Part shown: positions 1 through 9,023 of the stretch, in pieces
Layout: each line of letters starts with the position of its first letter
Position numbering within the stretch: the stretch's first letter is position 1
NCBI RefSeq assembly: GCF_018917865.1
Contig: NZ_JAHLPM010000025.1
Span: 1-38,332, forward strand
Length of the DNA stretch: 38,332 nucleotides
Source of the DNA: Tissierella simiarum
GTDB taxonomy: Bacteria; Bacillota; Clostridia; Tissierellales; Tissierellaceae
Direction: 5' to 3'
Position numbers and translations under genes: made by a program
Notes under the pieces: model-generated
What the model was told of the DNA's origin: nothing
The model's input: only the letters and a program-made list of their open reading frames with translations
Databases searched by the model: none

Positions 1-85
1 GATTTTTAGTTATGGTTGGCTAGACCTAACTTTATTATATCAAAGGAGGTTTTGTTTTTTTACTCACCGCTAAAAGCTCTTTAGA

Positions 86-106
86 ACCACCCGCATAGCG
101 GGTGGT
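86..106. repeat. Perfect 9-bp hairpin
   Basis: ACCACCCGC and GCGGGTGGT flank a 3-base ATA loop. A short GC-rich hairpin in AT-rich DNA is typical of an insertion-sequence end or a terminator. There is no T-run, and no gene reads into it on the plus strand, so its role is unresolved. Confidence 0.45.
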
Positions 107-120
107 ATTCATAATACAAT

Positions 121-158
121 AAAAAAACATCAACCTTTCAATCAGATGATGTTTTTTT
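121..158. terminator. Bidirectional intrinsic terminator
   Basis: An 11-bp stem (AAAAAACATCA / TGATGTTTTTT) has an A-run on one side and a T-run on the other, so it can terminate from both directions. It sits just 3' of the minus-strand IS110 transposase remnant. Confidence 0.6.
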
Positions 159-221
159 GCATGCTAAATAGACTAACTTGTATATCTGAGTTAGCCTAAT
201 TCATCTCTATTCTATTTATGG

Positions 222-840
222 CTACTGCAATTCCATCACGCGAGCATAGTATTTTCTTAGAAATTTATTAAGTGCAGCAATTTTAGCAACCTTTTTTGGT
301 TTCCCTTTGGCTTCTTTCTTTAACATATATAAATATACTGCTGAATCTTCTGTTGGCTTGACTGTTTTTAAACATTTCATGACTTCATAACCTGTCTTTA
401 GCAGTAATGAAGAACCTCTTTTTGATATCTTCCGCCTCGTACCTACAAACGATCCTGACTCAAAAGGTGGAGAATCCAAGCCTGCATAAGCTATCAACGC
501 ACTTGCACTATGAAACCTTTTCACATCGCCGATTTCAGCCATTAACCTTGGTGCTAATACATCTCCTACACCACTCATAGCCCTCACAGTATCATATTCT
601 TTTAAAGTCTTTGCGATAGACTGCATCTGATAAAATATTGTATAGAGTTTTATTAACTTCTTTTAGAACTCTAACAGATTCCAGTACAAGCATTTTGGTT
701 GATGGTGTATTGGAAGGAAGTGTTGGAATACCACTGCTTGCCATCGCATAAATTTTTCTTGCCTTGGACTCACTTGAGTGGTATCCATTCTTTTTAGCCC
801 ATTTCTGGTAACTTTCAATAAACCTTGATTCCGTTGCTTA
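222..840 (-). pseudogene. IS110-family transposase remnant
   Basis: The open 134-codon part (626 to 222) is the C-terminal Transposase_20 domain of IS110/IS116/IS902 transposases: it shows the SGVGDVLAPRLMAEIGDV and IAYAGLDSPPFESGSF blocks followed by a Lys-rich tail. Upstream sequence to about 840 continues in another frame with recognisable transposase-like text (for example IESYQKWAKKNGYHSSESK), so at least one frameshift separates the halves. The N-terminal DEDD catalytic domain is missing. The element is inactive. Confidence 0.8.
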
Positions 841-1169
841 ATCGAATGCTTGCAATAAGAGATGGCTGGCAGTTTTTATGACGGATGTTATAATCCAAAA
901 AAGGCCACGCCAGGCCAATTACTCTCTTATTGTAAAAAAATAAGTGCAAATACTCAACATCTTTTATTTGATGTCTTGCATTTACATTTTTATTTTATTA
1001 TTTAGTTTTTAATTTATATAAAAATAGATGTATTAAAATCGTTTATATTCTAATACATCTATAATTTCTATTTTAAGTTTCTATAAATATTATTTATATA
1101 CTTCTACTTGTTAGTTGCGCATAATAAAAAAATGTGACATGAAAATTAATAAAGTACAATAATATTAAA
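841..1169. other. Intergenic region, AT-rich
   Basis: No gene was found. An imperfect inverted repeat around 936-985 (CAACATC / GATGTCTTG arms) may mark the outer edge of the decayed IS110 copy. The rest is low-complexity A/T. Confidence 0.3.
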
Positions 1170-1370
1170 CTAATCAAATATAAATATTTCTTCAATAGAA
1201 GTATTTACTGCTTTTGAAATATCCATAGCAAGTTTTAATGAAGGATTATATTTCCCAGCTTCAAGCCTCATTATCGTCTCTCTTCTCACACCTACAATAT
1301 CTGCAAGTTGTTCCTGTGTTAACTCTTTTAACTGTCTATATCTTTTCAGTCTACAAATGAGTTTAGGCAT
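1170..1370 (-). CDS. Small Xre-family HTH regulator
   Basis: A 66-residue protein made almost entirely of one Cro/C1-type helix-turn-helix. The recognition unit spans about residues 12-38 ([20 protein letters not shown], then [14 protein letters not shown]). It ends in the acidic/hydrophobic tail usual for stand-alone regulators of this size. The start is supported by GAGG eight bases upstream. Such small proteins act as cytoplasmic DNA-binding repressors, often autoregulated; no operator could be assigned. The gene is monocistronic. Confidence 0.85.
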   Translation of the reverse strand: MPKLICRLKRYRQLKELTQEQLADIVGVRRETIMRLEAGKYNPSLKLAMDISKAVNTSIEEIFIFD

Positions 1371-1607
1371 ATTATTTTTCCTCTAATATATATAATTTTA
1401 TACCATATGTATTTAATAAAATTGAAGATAACAAGAAAATTAATGCTCTAATTAAGTTAATATCTCTCATAAGAACTAAACACCTATAATTCCATTTTAA
1501 ATTTCTATAATCGTTATTTCTTAATTGGTTAGTTGTATATAATATAAATTATGTTCATTAAAGATTTAGTTTAAATAGTATTTTTAATATTAGTTTGTTT
1601 GCCATCA

Positions 1608-1835
1608 TCAGTCCGAAAAATTATCAAATAAATATTCCAAGGCTTGCTCATCTTCTAAATCTGTAAAACTTTTAAATCTCTCAACTACTATATCACCATC
1701 AGCTGAAAACTCAACTTCCCATCTTTCACCAGGAACTGTAATATCAACTCTTATATAACCTTTTCTAGTTTTATCTAAAGTATAATAGGTTTTGTGCTTT
1801 TCTAGTCTTTCTAAAAAGTCAATGAGTTTTTTCAT
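1608..1835 (-). CDS. Conserved small hypothetical protein
   Basis: 75 residues beginning MKKLIDFLERLEKHK; this start has GGAGG at ideal spacing, so a longer in-frame extension to 1889 is rejected. The middle looks like a beta-rich fold (YTLDKTRKGYIRVDITVPG, WEVEFSADGDIVVERF) and the tail is acidic. I recognise the pattern from clostridial small proteins of unknown role. No signal peptide, membrane segment or metal motif is visible. Confidence 0.65.
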   Translation of the reverse strand: MKKLIDFLERLEKHKTYYTLDKTRKGYIRVDITVPGERWEVEFSADGDIVVERFKSFTDLEDEQALEYLFDNFSD

Positions 1836-1973
1836 CTTACATACCTCCAAAAAAATATATATTCGAATATACCTATTTATGAGATTCATATTTTTCTACT
1901 GATAAGATGCTTAATATAAACGACGTTACATAAATTCAGTTCAAATCGAGGTTATGTCCATAACCCTATCCAA

Positions 1974-2234
1974 TTATTGTAACCCCATTAAAGTAAATAT
2001 AACAATTCCAAAACTAATACAAGCCCAAATGGTATATTTTAATATTGTTTTTTCATTCTGTGCCTTAATCCCCTTAATTAAAAATGCAGGGAAGGTCACA
2101 CCCATTATAATAGTTATCAATTTTATGAAATCTATCACTCCTATATACTTCCTATTATATAAATAATCTTTACCTCGCATTTTTCCATCTATGTACATCG
2201 TATTATATAATTCATCTAACAATCTATCTACCAA
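1974..2234 (-). CDS. Small predicted two-helix membrane protein
   Basis: 86 residues with two hydrophobic segments, about residues 31-53 and 64-84, separated by a short charged loop. The only start in frame is TTG at 2234, without a clear ribosome site, and it lies right behind the broken lipoprotein copy. It may be the 3' part of a longer decayed gene. Function unknown. Confidence 0.45.
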   Translation of the reverse strand: MVDRLLDELYNTMYIDGKMRGKDYLYNRKYIGVIDFIKLITIIMGVTFPAFLIKGIKAQNEKTILKYTIWACISFGIVIFTLMGLQ

Positions 2235-2245
2235 TAACCCATCTT

Positions 2246-2575
2246 TTAAACTTTACTTTCTCCTTCTTTAACAACAATGGTTTTACTATCTTTGGTTGTA
2301 TCCTCAAAAATATCTGTAATCTCATCATATTCCCCTACGAATACTACCTTGAAATCACCTTTTTCAATATTTGATTCAAAGTTAATTACAATATCACTTT
2401 CTTCCTTAGCTGTAATGTAATATAGAGTGAAAGGTCCCTTCATAATTCCAAACGTTACCTTCATATTATTATTTTCATCTTCTACAGTTTCTTCTGAAAG
2501 TGTATTTATTTTCCCAATTTCATCCTTATTTTTGAGGTATATTTTGTTTATGATTATTGCCAAGAGAACATCCAC
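2246..2575 (-). pseudogene. Truncated tandem copy of the adjacent lipoprotein gene
   Basis: From residue 15 on it matches residues 40-130 of the upstream lipoprotein nearly exactly (NKDEIGKINTLSEETVEDEN, MKGPFTLYYITAKEESD). It differs by a few substitutions and lacks the signal peptide and the C-terminal tail. In another frame its start region still encodes the ISGCSLG lipobox, so a frameshift near 2531 separates the signal from the body. It arose by partial tandem duplication and is probably not secreted. Confidence 0.75.
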
Positions 2576-3020
2576 TAATAGTCCATATCGTTATCATTCT
2601 TAACTTCAATATTTTTATCTGCTTCAATATTAATATCTATTTTACCATTCGTTGCCTCACCCATAATATCTATTCTACTTTCCCCTTCTTTAACAGCAAT
2701 GGTTTTACTACCTTTGGTTGTACCCTCAAAAATATCTGTAATCTCATCATCTGCCCCTACGAGTACTACCTTGAAATCACCTTTTTCAATATTTGATTCA
2801 AAGTTAATTACAATATCACTTTCTTCCTTAGCTGTAATGTAATATAGAGTGAAAGGTCCCTTCATAATTCCAAACGTTACCTTCATATTATTATTTTCAT
2901 CTTCTACAGTTTCTTCTGAAAGTGTATTTATTTTCCCAATTTCATCCTTATTTCGAGGTATATTTTGTTCATGATTCTTGCCAAGAGAACATCCACTAAT
3001 AGTCCATATAATTATCATTG
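2254..3020 (-). repeat. Tandem duplication, about 345-bp units
   Basis: The segment 2254-2599 recurs at 2676-3020 with an offset of 421-422 bases and over 90% identity by eye. The one-base offset change comes from one extra T in the downstream copy. The unit covers the lipobox and most of the mature lipoprotein domain. Confidence 0.85.
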
Positions 3021-3057
3021 TTAAAATTACTAATATTGATTTCTTATAAATTTTCAT
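2575..3057 (-). CDS. Secreted lipoprotein of unknown function
   Basis: 160 residues starting MKIYKKSILVILTMIIIW; AGGAG lies nine bases upstream, so an ATG 24 codons earlier is rejected. The N-terminus is a lipoprotein signal with lipobox ISGC (Cys23). The mature part is acidic and beta-rich (MKVTFGIMKGPFTLYYITAK, IVINFESNIEKGDFKVVLVG) and ends NDNDMDY. It should be anchored on the outer face of the membrane. A truncated duplicate follows directly. Confidence 0.7.
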   Translation of the reverse strand: MKIYKKSILVILTMIIIWTISGCSLGKNHEQNIPRNKDEIGKINTLSEETVEDENNNMKVTFGIMKGPFTLYYITAKEESDIVINFESNIEKGDFKVVLVGADDEITDIFEGTTKGSKTIAVKEGESRIDIMGEATNGKIDINIEADKNIEVKNDNDMDY

Positions 3058-3169
3058 ATCAAAAGCTCTCCTTCCTCTCTGATCAATTATTTTCCTTAGA
3101 AATATATTTACTTTGTAAAGCTTAATCATAAGTCTGTGTCTTGTAAACTTATTTTCTCTTCCACTATTT

Positions 3170-3409
3170 TTATAATTCTTTCATTGGAAAAGTGAGGGTT
3201 CCATCATTACTATTTATACCAAATGCAGCATCCATGAATTGATTAAATTCATGGTTATCACTTTCTTTTAAAATTGAGGAACGAAAAATAATTGTTAGAT
3301 AATACTATGCAATAAATAACCTGCTAAAACCATCATTCTGATTATCTTATAGATAGGAACTCCGATAACACCCATAATAAGGAGCACGAGATCAATCAAA
3401 CTATTAATG
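3170..3409 (-). pseudogene. Degraded coding remnants
   Basis: Two coherent minus-frame pieces remain: one (3290 to 3170) ends FGINSNDGTLTFPMKEL-stop, and one (about 3409 to 3298) encodes a hydrophobic stretch with LIDLVLLIMGVIGVPIYKII. They lie in different frames and lack starts. The family was not recognised. Confidence 0.35.
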
Positions 3410-3949
3410 CTATCTTTTGAAATCAATTCTATGCTTTAGTTCCCCTATTTGTCCATTTGGCTCATAAATAAATGAAATGTTATCTACTTCAAAGCTCCAA
3501 CTAAAATCCATAAATGATAGTTTTTTTAATGCTTTTCCTATATTTTCTTCAGTAACATCCTCATACGCTAAGCTAATATGAGGAATCCACGATTGGGGAC
3601 TATAATAATCGCTTATATCTTCTCCTACTTGTTTTAATCTTTCCCAAACAGAATAATGGAACTTCAATAGTTGAGTATCTTTAACTACGGGTATAAAAAC
3701 AACTGGGGATTTTCCAGTAAACAATCCTATCCCCGTTGTTTTTACTTTAAATGGTTTTGTACATTCTGCAATATCTTCAAATACATTTATTAATTTGTCC
3801 ATATCGTAGCTTTCTGCAATTTGCAATGAAAAATGTGGATATGGTGTAACTCTAACTCCAGTTAACCCAATTTCTTTTTCTAACTCATTCCATATGTTTT
3901 CAACCTCTTCATAATAAGGTTGTGGCAGCAATGATACTATACCATGCAT
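3410..3949 (-). CDS. 2H phosphoesterase / 2'-5' RNA ligase-like protein
   Basis: 179 residues with the two H-x-S/T motifs that define the 2H superfamily: PHFSLQ at about residues 38-43 and PHISLAY at about 122-128. The spacing (about 85 residues) and total length fit the YjcG/LigT group. Family members cleave or ligate 2',3'-cyclic or 2',5'-linked nucleotides in the cytoplasm; the substrate cannot be deduced here. GGAGG precedes the ATG. It stands alone, with remnants on both sides. Confidence 0.85.
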   Translation of the reverse strand: MHGIVSLLPQPYYEEVENIWNELEKEIGLTGVRVTPYPHFSLQIAESYDMDKLINVFEDIAECTKPFKVKTTGIGLFTGKSPVVFIPVVKDTQLLKFHYSVWERLKQVGEDISDYYSPQSWIPHISLAYEDVTEENIGKALKKLSFMDFSWSFEVDNISFIYEPNGQIGELKHRIDFKR

Positions 3950-4286
3950 ATTTACACCTCCATAAAAATTTTACTATAACCAACTCAGTTTCTTGAGATA
4001 TTACATCTAACATGTATTTCCCGACACCTGTGCCAAGAATGGCTCTAATCAAAATATCATTAAAAAACAGTTGTTTTTCTTTCTTCCACAAAAGATGCTA
4101 ATTTACTAAATACCATAATTAAATGTCCTCCTAGCTACAATTAGCTTCTTTTAAATTTTTATATTTTAATTACTCTCTCTTATGTCACATAATTCTACTT
4201 TTATGTTCATCTATAGTATATTATTCAACCATTCACTTATCAACCTAATTTTCTCATTTTTCCCTTGTCATAACTCTAATTATCCA

Positions 4287-4498
4287 ATGTCATCTATATT
4301 TTTGCCTATTTTTAAGGATCAAAAAACGGTGTTTTTTTCCGATTTTTGACCCAGTTTTTGTCCTTCAACCACCATATGTTGTGGTCAGTCTCTACTTTTT
4401 CTCCTTCGAACCACAATACGTCATCAGAATTGTACTCTCAACGTGCCTTGAGAATACAATAATGATGTCATAAGTATCTGGTATCCCCTTGCTGGCAG
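4287..4498 (+). repeat. Dispersed hairpin repeat, copy A
   Basis: One of seven related intergenic copies. From left to right it holds the boundary ATGTCATCTATATTTTTGCC, a hairpin around GATTTTTGACC, a short ACCAC/GTGGT palindrome, a long hairpin (arms 4417-4441 and 4448-4472, loop CGTGCC), and a right end near CCTTGCTGGCAG. The arms keep pairing despite base changes relative to the copy at 37,643. Confidence 0.75.
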
Positions 4499-4625
4499 AA
4501 TATCTTTCCTAAACCTCTGCCCTAAAATCTTCAAAATACTTCAGGATTCTTTCCCATCACTTACTTTTTAATTGTATTTCAGGACTTCGACTCTTGCAGC
4601 TGCTACATTGTAATATTTTTATTTG

Positions 4626-4688
4626 AATTGTACATAATAAAACTCTCAAATACTTGTATATGATTTAAGAGTTTTATTGCATACAATT
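4626..4688. repeat. 63-bp palindromic element, copy 1
   Basis: AATTGTA and TACAATT form the ends, and an inner 10-bp stem ATAAAACTCT / AGAGTTTTAT encloses the loop. The same ends and the inner AATAAAACTCTCAAAT text recur near 9,445 and 29,299. Confidence 0.65.
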
Positions 4689-4741
4689 TATGCTAGGACT
4701 ATTCATCATAATAAAAAAATACGATGTATCCGTACAGACTT

Positions 4742-5081
4742 CTATTCTTTTTTTAGGTTACAATCTTGGTATAACAGTTTAATATTCGATATATCATTTA
4801 GTCTACCTTTTTCAATAGAAACTATATCATCAAAATGTTTATTCCGTAGCTTTAATGGACTTGTTAATCCATCTAGTTTTTCTTTACATATAACATAATG
4901 TCCATTATCTCTATAAAATACAGTATTTTTTACTCAAAGCGGAATTGTAACTCTTTTTATTTTATAAGGATTTAATTCTGCCATCAACTCATTAAATTTT
5001 AATAAAAACTCTCTATTTTGAAACAATATATACAACATTTCATTTACAATATTTTCTATTACTTCGTAAAAGGTATTATCT
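4742..5081 (-). pseudogene. Conserved hypothetical gene broken by an in-frame TGA
   Basis: Read on the minus strand from about 5081, the sequence gives coherent protein (VIENIVNEMLYILFQNREF, then LMAELNPYKIKRVTIPL). An in-frame TGA follows where the text suggests arginine (CGA to TGA), and then it continues (VKNTVFYRDNGHYVICKEK ... IKLLYQDCNLKKE-stop). The start is lost. Selenocysteine is unlikely because no hairpin follows and the context is not a redox site. The family was not identified. Confidence 0.55.
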
Positions 5082-5130
5082 CATAGAAAATATTTATTGT
5101 TAATATGGGCTAGAATTGACGCTTACCTTA

Positions 5131-6309
5131 TTACAACATGGATGACAATACATCAGCCTTGGATAATATCCCCTTTAGACTTCCATCATTATCTATTACA
5201 GCTATAGGATATCTAGTTTCTGCAGCCATAGGGATTATATCGTGTAATAATGTATCTGGAGCTGTGGTCATTATATTTTCTATAATTACATCTGATAATG
5301 ATAATTTTTCATTTCTAGCTCGTACAGCATCATCAATTGTAACTATTCCCAATAATTTCATCTTATCTCCAACAACATAAGCACTAGAAACCCTATTGCT
5401 TCTCATGATATTTATAGCATAACTCAGGCTATCTGTTCTACGAACAATACTATTTGGAGTAGCCATTACATTTTTAACGCTAATTACCTGAGTTTTATCT
5501 GCATCATTTATAAATTGTCTTACATAATCATTTACTGGATGCTCAGATATCATCTCTGGAGTATCAAGTTGAATCAATTCTCCATCACGCATTATAGCTA
5601 CCCTATCACCTAATTTAAAGGCTTCATTAATATCGTGAGTTATAAATATTATAGTCTTATCTAATTTCTTTTGAATAGATAGAAGTTCAAACTGCATATC
5701 CTTTCTAACTAAAGGATCTAACGCAGAAAATGGTTCATCCATTAAAAGTATGTCAGGATCATTAGCTAGAGCCCTTGCTAATCCTACTCTTTGCTTCATA
5801 CCTCCTGAGAGACTTGATATAGGTTCATTCTCCAAACCTTCCAAGCATACCATGGAAATCATTTCTCTTGCTTTAGCTTGACGCTCTTCTTTGGACACTC
5901 CCTTAATTTCAAGGCCATATTCTACATTACCTAAAACATCTCTGTGAGACATAAGTCCAAAGTTTTGAAATACCATGGCGATATTATTTCTTCTATATTC
6001 ATTTAATTCATTTTTATTAAATTTGCTTATATCCTTATCATTAAATAGGATTTCTCCTGAACTAGGTTTATTTAACATATTAAAGCATCTAACTAATGTT
6101 GATTTACCAGAACCTGATAAACCTATTATTACAAAGATCTCTCCTTTTTTTACATCCAAGGTTACATCCCAAAGTGCCACAGTTACTCCAGTTTTTTTAT
6201 AGACTTCATCCTTAGATGCTCCTGAGCTTTTCATTTTAAATGCTCTACTTTTTTCTACACCATACAATTTACTTAAGTTTTTAATGCTTAAAATATTATT
6301 ATTCTTCAT
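5131..6309 (-). CDS. Glycine betaine/proline-type ABC transporter ATPase (OpuAA/ProV-like)
   Basis: 392 residues. ABC domain: Walker A GLSGSGKST at 63-71, signature LSGGM at 167-171, Walker B ILLMDEP at 187-193, H-loop His225. Two CBS domains follow at about 280-333 and 341-392, as in OpuAA/ProV, where they gate transport by ionic strength or nucleotide sensing. It energises import of compatible solutes at the inner membrane face. Its start overlaps the last 11 bases of the permease gene, so the two are translationally coupled in one operon under the upstream riboswitch. Confidence 0.93.
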   Translation of the reverse strand: MKNNNILSIKNLSKLYGVEKSRAFKMKSSGASKDEVYKKTGVTVALWDVTLDVKKGEIFVIIGLSGSGKSTLVRCFNMLNKPSSGEILFNDKDISKFNKNELNEYRRNNIAMVFQNFGLMSHRDVLGNVEYGLEIKGVSKEERQAKAREMISMVCLEGLENEPISSLSGGMKQRVGLARALANDPDILLMDEPFSALDPLVRKDMQFELLSIQKKLDKTIIFITHDINEAFKLGDRVAIMRDGELIQLDTPEMISEHPVNDYVRQFINDADKTQVISVKNVMATPNSIVRRTDSLSYAINIMRSNRVSSAYVVGDKMKLLGIVTIDDAVRARNEKLSLSDVIIENIMTTAPDTLLHDIIPMAAETRYPIAVIDNDGSLKGILSKADVLSSML

Positions 6310-8173
6310 CTAAGATTCCCTCCCTACCATTGATAAAGCCTTGGGTTATTCTATCTAATAAGACTGCAATAATTACAACCGCAGTACCGGATACTAGTCC
6401 TCTGCCTATTTCTACTCGGTTAACACTTATTAGAACTTCCATGCCTAAACCAGTAGCTCCAATCATGGAGGTTGTAACAACCATGGACATTGCCATCATA
6501 AGGGTTTGGTTTACTCCAGTCATTATTGTTGGCAAAGCTTGTGGTATTTGTACTTTTATTAAGGATTGTAATCTAGTGGAACCAAAAGATAAGGATGCTT
6601 CTACTACTTCTTTGTCAATTTGTCTAATTCCATGACTTGTAAGCCTAATAATTGGTACTATAGCATAAATTGTTGTTGCTATTACCGCAGGCGGTTTACC
6701 TAAGCCAAAGAATAATAAAGCTGGAATTAGATATACAAATACTGGCATTGTCTGCATTGTGTCTAATACTGGTCGAATTATTCGATTTGCCCTTTCACTG
6801 GTTGAGATGATTATTCCTAATGGAAAGCCCAGTGCCAATGAAATTATAACTGAAGCTATGACTATGGATAGTGTTTCATTCATAAAATTCCATAGCCCTA
6901 AAGCTCCTATAAGGAACAGTAAACCCGCATATAGTATCCCTTTCCCAATCTTTCTGCTTATTTTCCAACCTACTAAGAATACTAATATTAAGGATATAAA
7001 CCAAGGTATGAAATCTAATACCTTGTAGATTACATTTACTAAACTACCTAAGAATAATCTTATCTTACTAAAAAACGAATCATACTTTACACTAAATTTT
7101 CTAACTGAAGTATCTATATCATTAACATTTAAAGGTATCTTAAATGGAAAGTCCGTTAGCCAATTTGATGTTTTAGCCTTTTCACCTGTATCTAAATAGG
7201 CTCTAATCTTTTGTGCATCACCTGGATTTAGCCACTGATCTATTAATTCATCATGTTGCTTTAGGAACCATTTTGCTGTTTCTATATAATTAGCCCCAGT
7301 TTCTTGCATATGTGCTAGAGCCTCTGAGGTTAAAGCACTTGAAGTCTTATATTTTGTAAGGAATTCAACCATTTCAGGACTTTGTTCATAGAATTTATTA
7401 CTTACCCCTATATTTACTTTTACAGAAGGTAGTTCAGTTTTCCCTTCTAGATATGTGTTAGCATCAAAGGGTTTATCTTTCAATAATACAAAATCATATT
7501 TACCCATGAGCCAAGTTGGTTCCCAATAATATGCAACTATTGGTTCACCCTTTTCATAAGCTGAAGTTAAGGCTGATGATAGAGCTGCATCTGAACCTGG
7601 TCTAAAATACACAAAGTTTTCGTCTAGATTATAGTGTAGATATTTATTGTGAATAATCTCATCAACTTCCCAACCAGGAATTGCACCATAAACTCTACCC
7701 ATACCCTTTATTTCTGCATCTGGAAATATATCTGGATATTTCTTTAAATCCCATACATATTTTAAATCAGGAGCAATTGCTTTAATTCCTCTTTCAGCAT
7801 CCCCTTCAATTACATATCTTGGAACATAAAAGCCTTGATCATTATCATCAAAATTTACTCCTAAATCTTTAAATTTGCCTTCATTTAAATCCTTCTTATA
7901 AGTGGCTAGATTATCTGTCCACTCTTCCATATGGACATCAATTTCACCTTTAAGTAATCCTTCGTGTAATACAGTAGTTGATCCAGGAACTTCTCTCCAT
8001 TTGTACCCAAAGATTTGTTCTGCTATCAATCCTGCTACTGCATTATGGAATTTCACACTATCCCAACCAACATCTGCAAAGGCTATTTCTTTTATTGCTA
8101 CTTCTTCTGAATAAACAAAAGTAGATGTAATTACTAATATTAATAATAGAATTATACTGAAAAACTTTCTCAT
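6299..8173 (-). CDS. Fused substrate-binding/permease protein for glycine betaine-type osmolytes
   Basis: 624 residues. A signal/anchor (1-22) leads into an OpuAC/ProX-like binding domain (about 25-320) with many tryptophans that could form the quaternary-ammonium cage (Trp37, Trp85, Trp168, Trp217, Trp221). A membrane anchor near 385-405 and a binding-protein-dependent permease domain (about 410-615) follow, with the EAA loop around 525-550. The domain order is binding domain first, the reverse of lactococcal OpuABC. GGGAGG precedes the ATG. It is the first gene of the operon with the CBS-ATPase. The exact substrate (betaine, proline betaine, choline or carnitine) is not settled by sequence. 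Confidence 0.9.
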   Translation of the reverse strand: MRKFFSIILLLILVITSTFVYSEEVAIKEIAFADVGWDSVKFHNAVAGLIAEQIFGYKWREVPGSTTVLHEGLLKGEIDVHMEEWTDNLATYKKDLNEGKFKDLGVNFDDNDQGFYVPRYVIEGDAERGIKAIAPDLKYVWDLKKYPDIFPDAEIKGMGRVYGAIPGWEVDEIIHNKYLHYNLDENFVYFRPGSDAALSSALTSAYEKGEPIVAYYWEPTWLMGKYDFVLLKDKPFDANTYLEGKTELPSVKVNIGVSNKFYEQSPEMVEFLTKYKTSSALTSEALAHMQETGANYIETAKWFLKQHDELIDQWLNPGDAQKIRAYLDTGEKAKTSNWLTDFPFKIPLNVNDIDTSVRKFSVKYDSFFSKIRLFLGSLVNVIYKVLDFIPWFISLILVFLVGWKISRKIGKGILYAGLLFLIGALGLWNFMNETLSIVIASVIISLALGFPLGIIISTSERANRIIRPVLDTMQTMPVFVYLIPALLFFGLGKPPAVIATTIYAIVPIIRLTSHGIRQIDKEVVEASLSFGSTRLQSLIKVQIPQALPTIMTGVNQTLMMAMSMVVTTSMIGATGLGMEVLISVNRVEIGRGLVSGTAVVIIAVLLDRITQGFINGREGILDEE

Positions 8174-8264
8174 AATTTAACACCCTCCCCTTTTTTATAA
8201 TTGAAAAAAATCCATTAAGGGAATATTAAGCTCATAAATATTGTAAAACAACAAGGTTCCCGGG

Positions 8265-8297
8265 ACCCATTAGCAATCTTTAATTGCGCTAATGGGT
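8265..8297 (-). other. Second leader hairpin
   Basis: A perfect 10-bp stem ACCCATTAGC / GCTAATGGGT lies between the riboswitch terminator and the permease start. There is no T-run after it, so it may protect the mRNA or pause polymerase rather than terminate. Confidence 0.5.
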
Positions 8298-8331
8298 TAG
8301 GTTCTTATTATATGAACTTAATTTTGGGTAC

Positions 8332-8361
8332 AAAAAAGAACCATGGAGTTCCATAGTTCTA
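8332..8361 (-). terminator. Riboswitch expression-platform terminator
   Basis: The hairpin AGAACTATGGA / TCCATGGTTCT is followed by six T on the minus strand. It lies just downstream of the c-di-AMP aptamer and before the coding start, as expected for an OFF switch that ends transcription when ligand is bound. Confidence 0.8.
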
Positions 8362-8372
8362 ATAAGCAGAAC

Positions 8373-8484
8373 ATTACTCCCCTTTATACGCTTACGAGGT
8401 TAGCTGTCGGGTTAGGGCTAAAGGGTTCTGCCCCTCCAAAAATGGATACACCCCCGAAGATTGGGTCCCCCGCTTCATTTAAGA
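8373..8484 (-). ncRNA. Cyclic-di-AMP (ydaO/yuaA) riboswitch aptamer
   Basis: The minus strand shows the hallmark blocks of the ydaO class: AGCGGGGGACCCA, then GGGGGTGTATCC, then the near-invariant CCCGACAGCTAACCTCGTAA followed by GCGT and a closing GGGGAG. Known members switch off potassium and osmolyte uptake genes when c-di-AMP is high. A transporter of betaine type downstream, and a terminator between, fit that logic exactly. Confidence 0.92.
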
Positions 8485-8528
8485 ATTCAGCGATGTGATT
8501 TATTTTTCAATTGTATATATTAAATTTA

Positions 8529-8557
8529 ATTATAGCACATACTAATAATTTATGCAA
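8529..8557 (-). promoter_or_regulatory. SigA-type promoter of the osmolyte operon
   Basis: On the minus strand TTGCAT (8557-8552) and TATAAT (8534-8529) are separated by exactly 17 bases. Transcription would start near 8522, about 40 bases before the riboswitch aptamer, giving a leader of about 350 nt. Confidence 0.75.
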
Positions 8558-8559
8558 AT

Positions 8560-8954
8560 TACGCAAATTACGTTTATTATATTATCTATAATAGACGCAA
8601 GCTATCATTTATATTCTTCTTTTAATAGTGGATTTGCTGGGTTCCCCAAGTAATAACTTGATTTTCCCAAATTATTTTATAGTTATACTCTCCAAACCAT
8701 ACTAAAATCCTAAGTCTGTCTAGATATTTTAGTCTTAGCATATTGTTATTGTTTTAAGAGCAGCAACCTACTTTCTATCCTTGTTACTGCCCCTGCCATT
8801 CTATTCATAATAATCTACCATCTGGTCCATGACGATGCCTGACTCAAACTGTATCTTCGGTTTTTCTCCCTTATCCGCTTTTACGTATTAATCCGATGGA
8901 ACTTAAAAGTCTATCTATATTCATTTATAATCTCTAAATCTATCTCCTCAGCAA
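8560..8954. other. Intergenic region with degenerate coding traces
   Basis: No intact gene. On the minus strand around 8868-8800 a short readable stretch (KPKIQFESGIVMDQMVDYYE, then stop) suggests a fossil gene too decayed to name. Confidence 0.25.
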
Positions 8955-9023
8955 CGCAATCGACTCACAATGCCTTGAGGTGACAATAATGATGTCGTGA
9001 AGACCCACTAGTTCCTTGGCGGA
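8955..9023 (+). repeat. Dispersed hairpin repeat, copy B (partial)
   Basis: Holds the loop and right arm of the family (TGCCTTGAGG, AATAATGATGTCGT) and the right end CCTTGGCGGA. The left half is missing or too diverged to see. Confidence 0.6.

Noticed and set aside
3909-4116. Possible small gene with AGGAGG before ATG 4116 (MVFSKLASFVEERKTTVF, then a frameshifted continuation ILIRAILGTGVGKYML)
   Set aside because: Only 18 codons before a stop, and the continuation needs a frameshift and matches no family I know; too weak to list.
4742-5081. In-frame TGA as a second selenocysteine codon
   Set aside because: No hairpin follows, the flanking text (TIPL-VKNTV) is not a redox motif, and a CGA to TGA change explains it.
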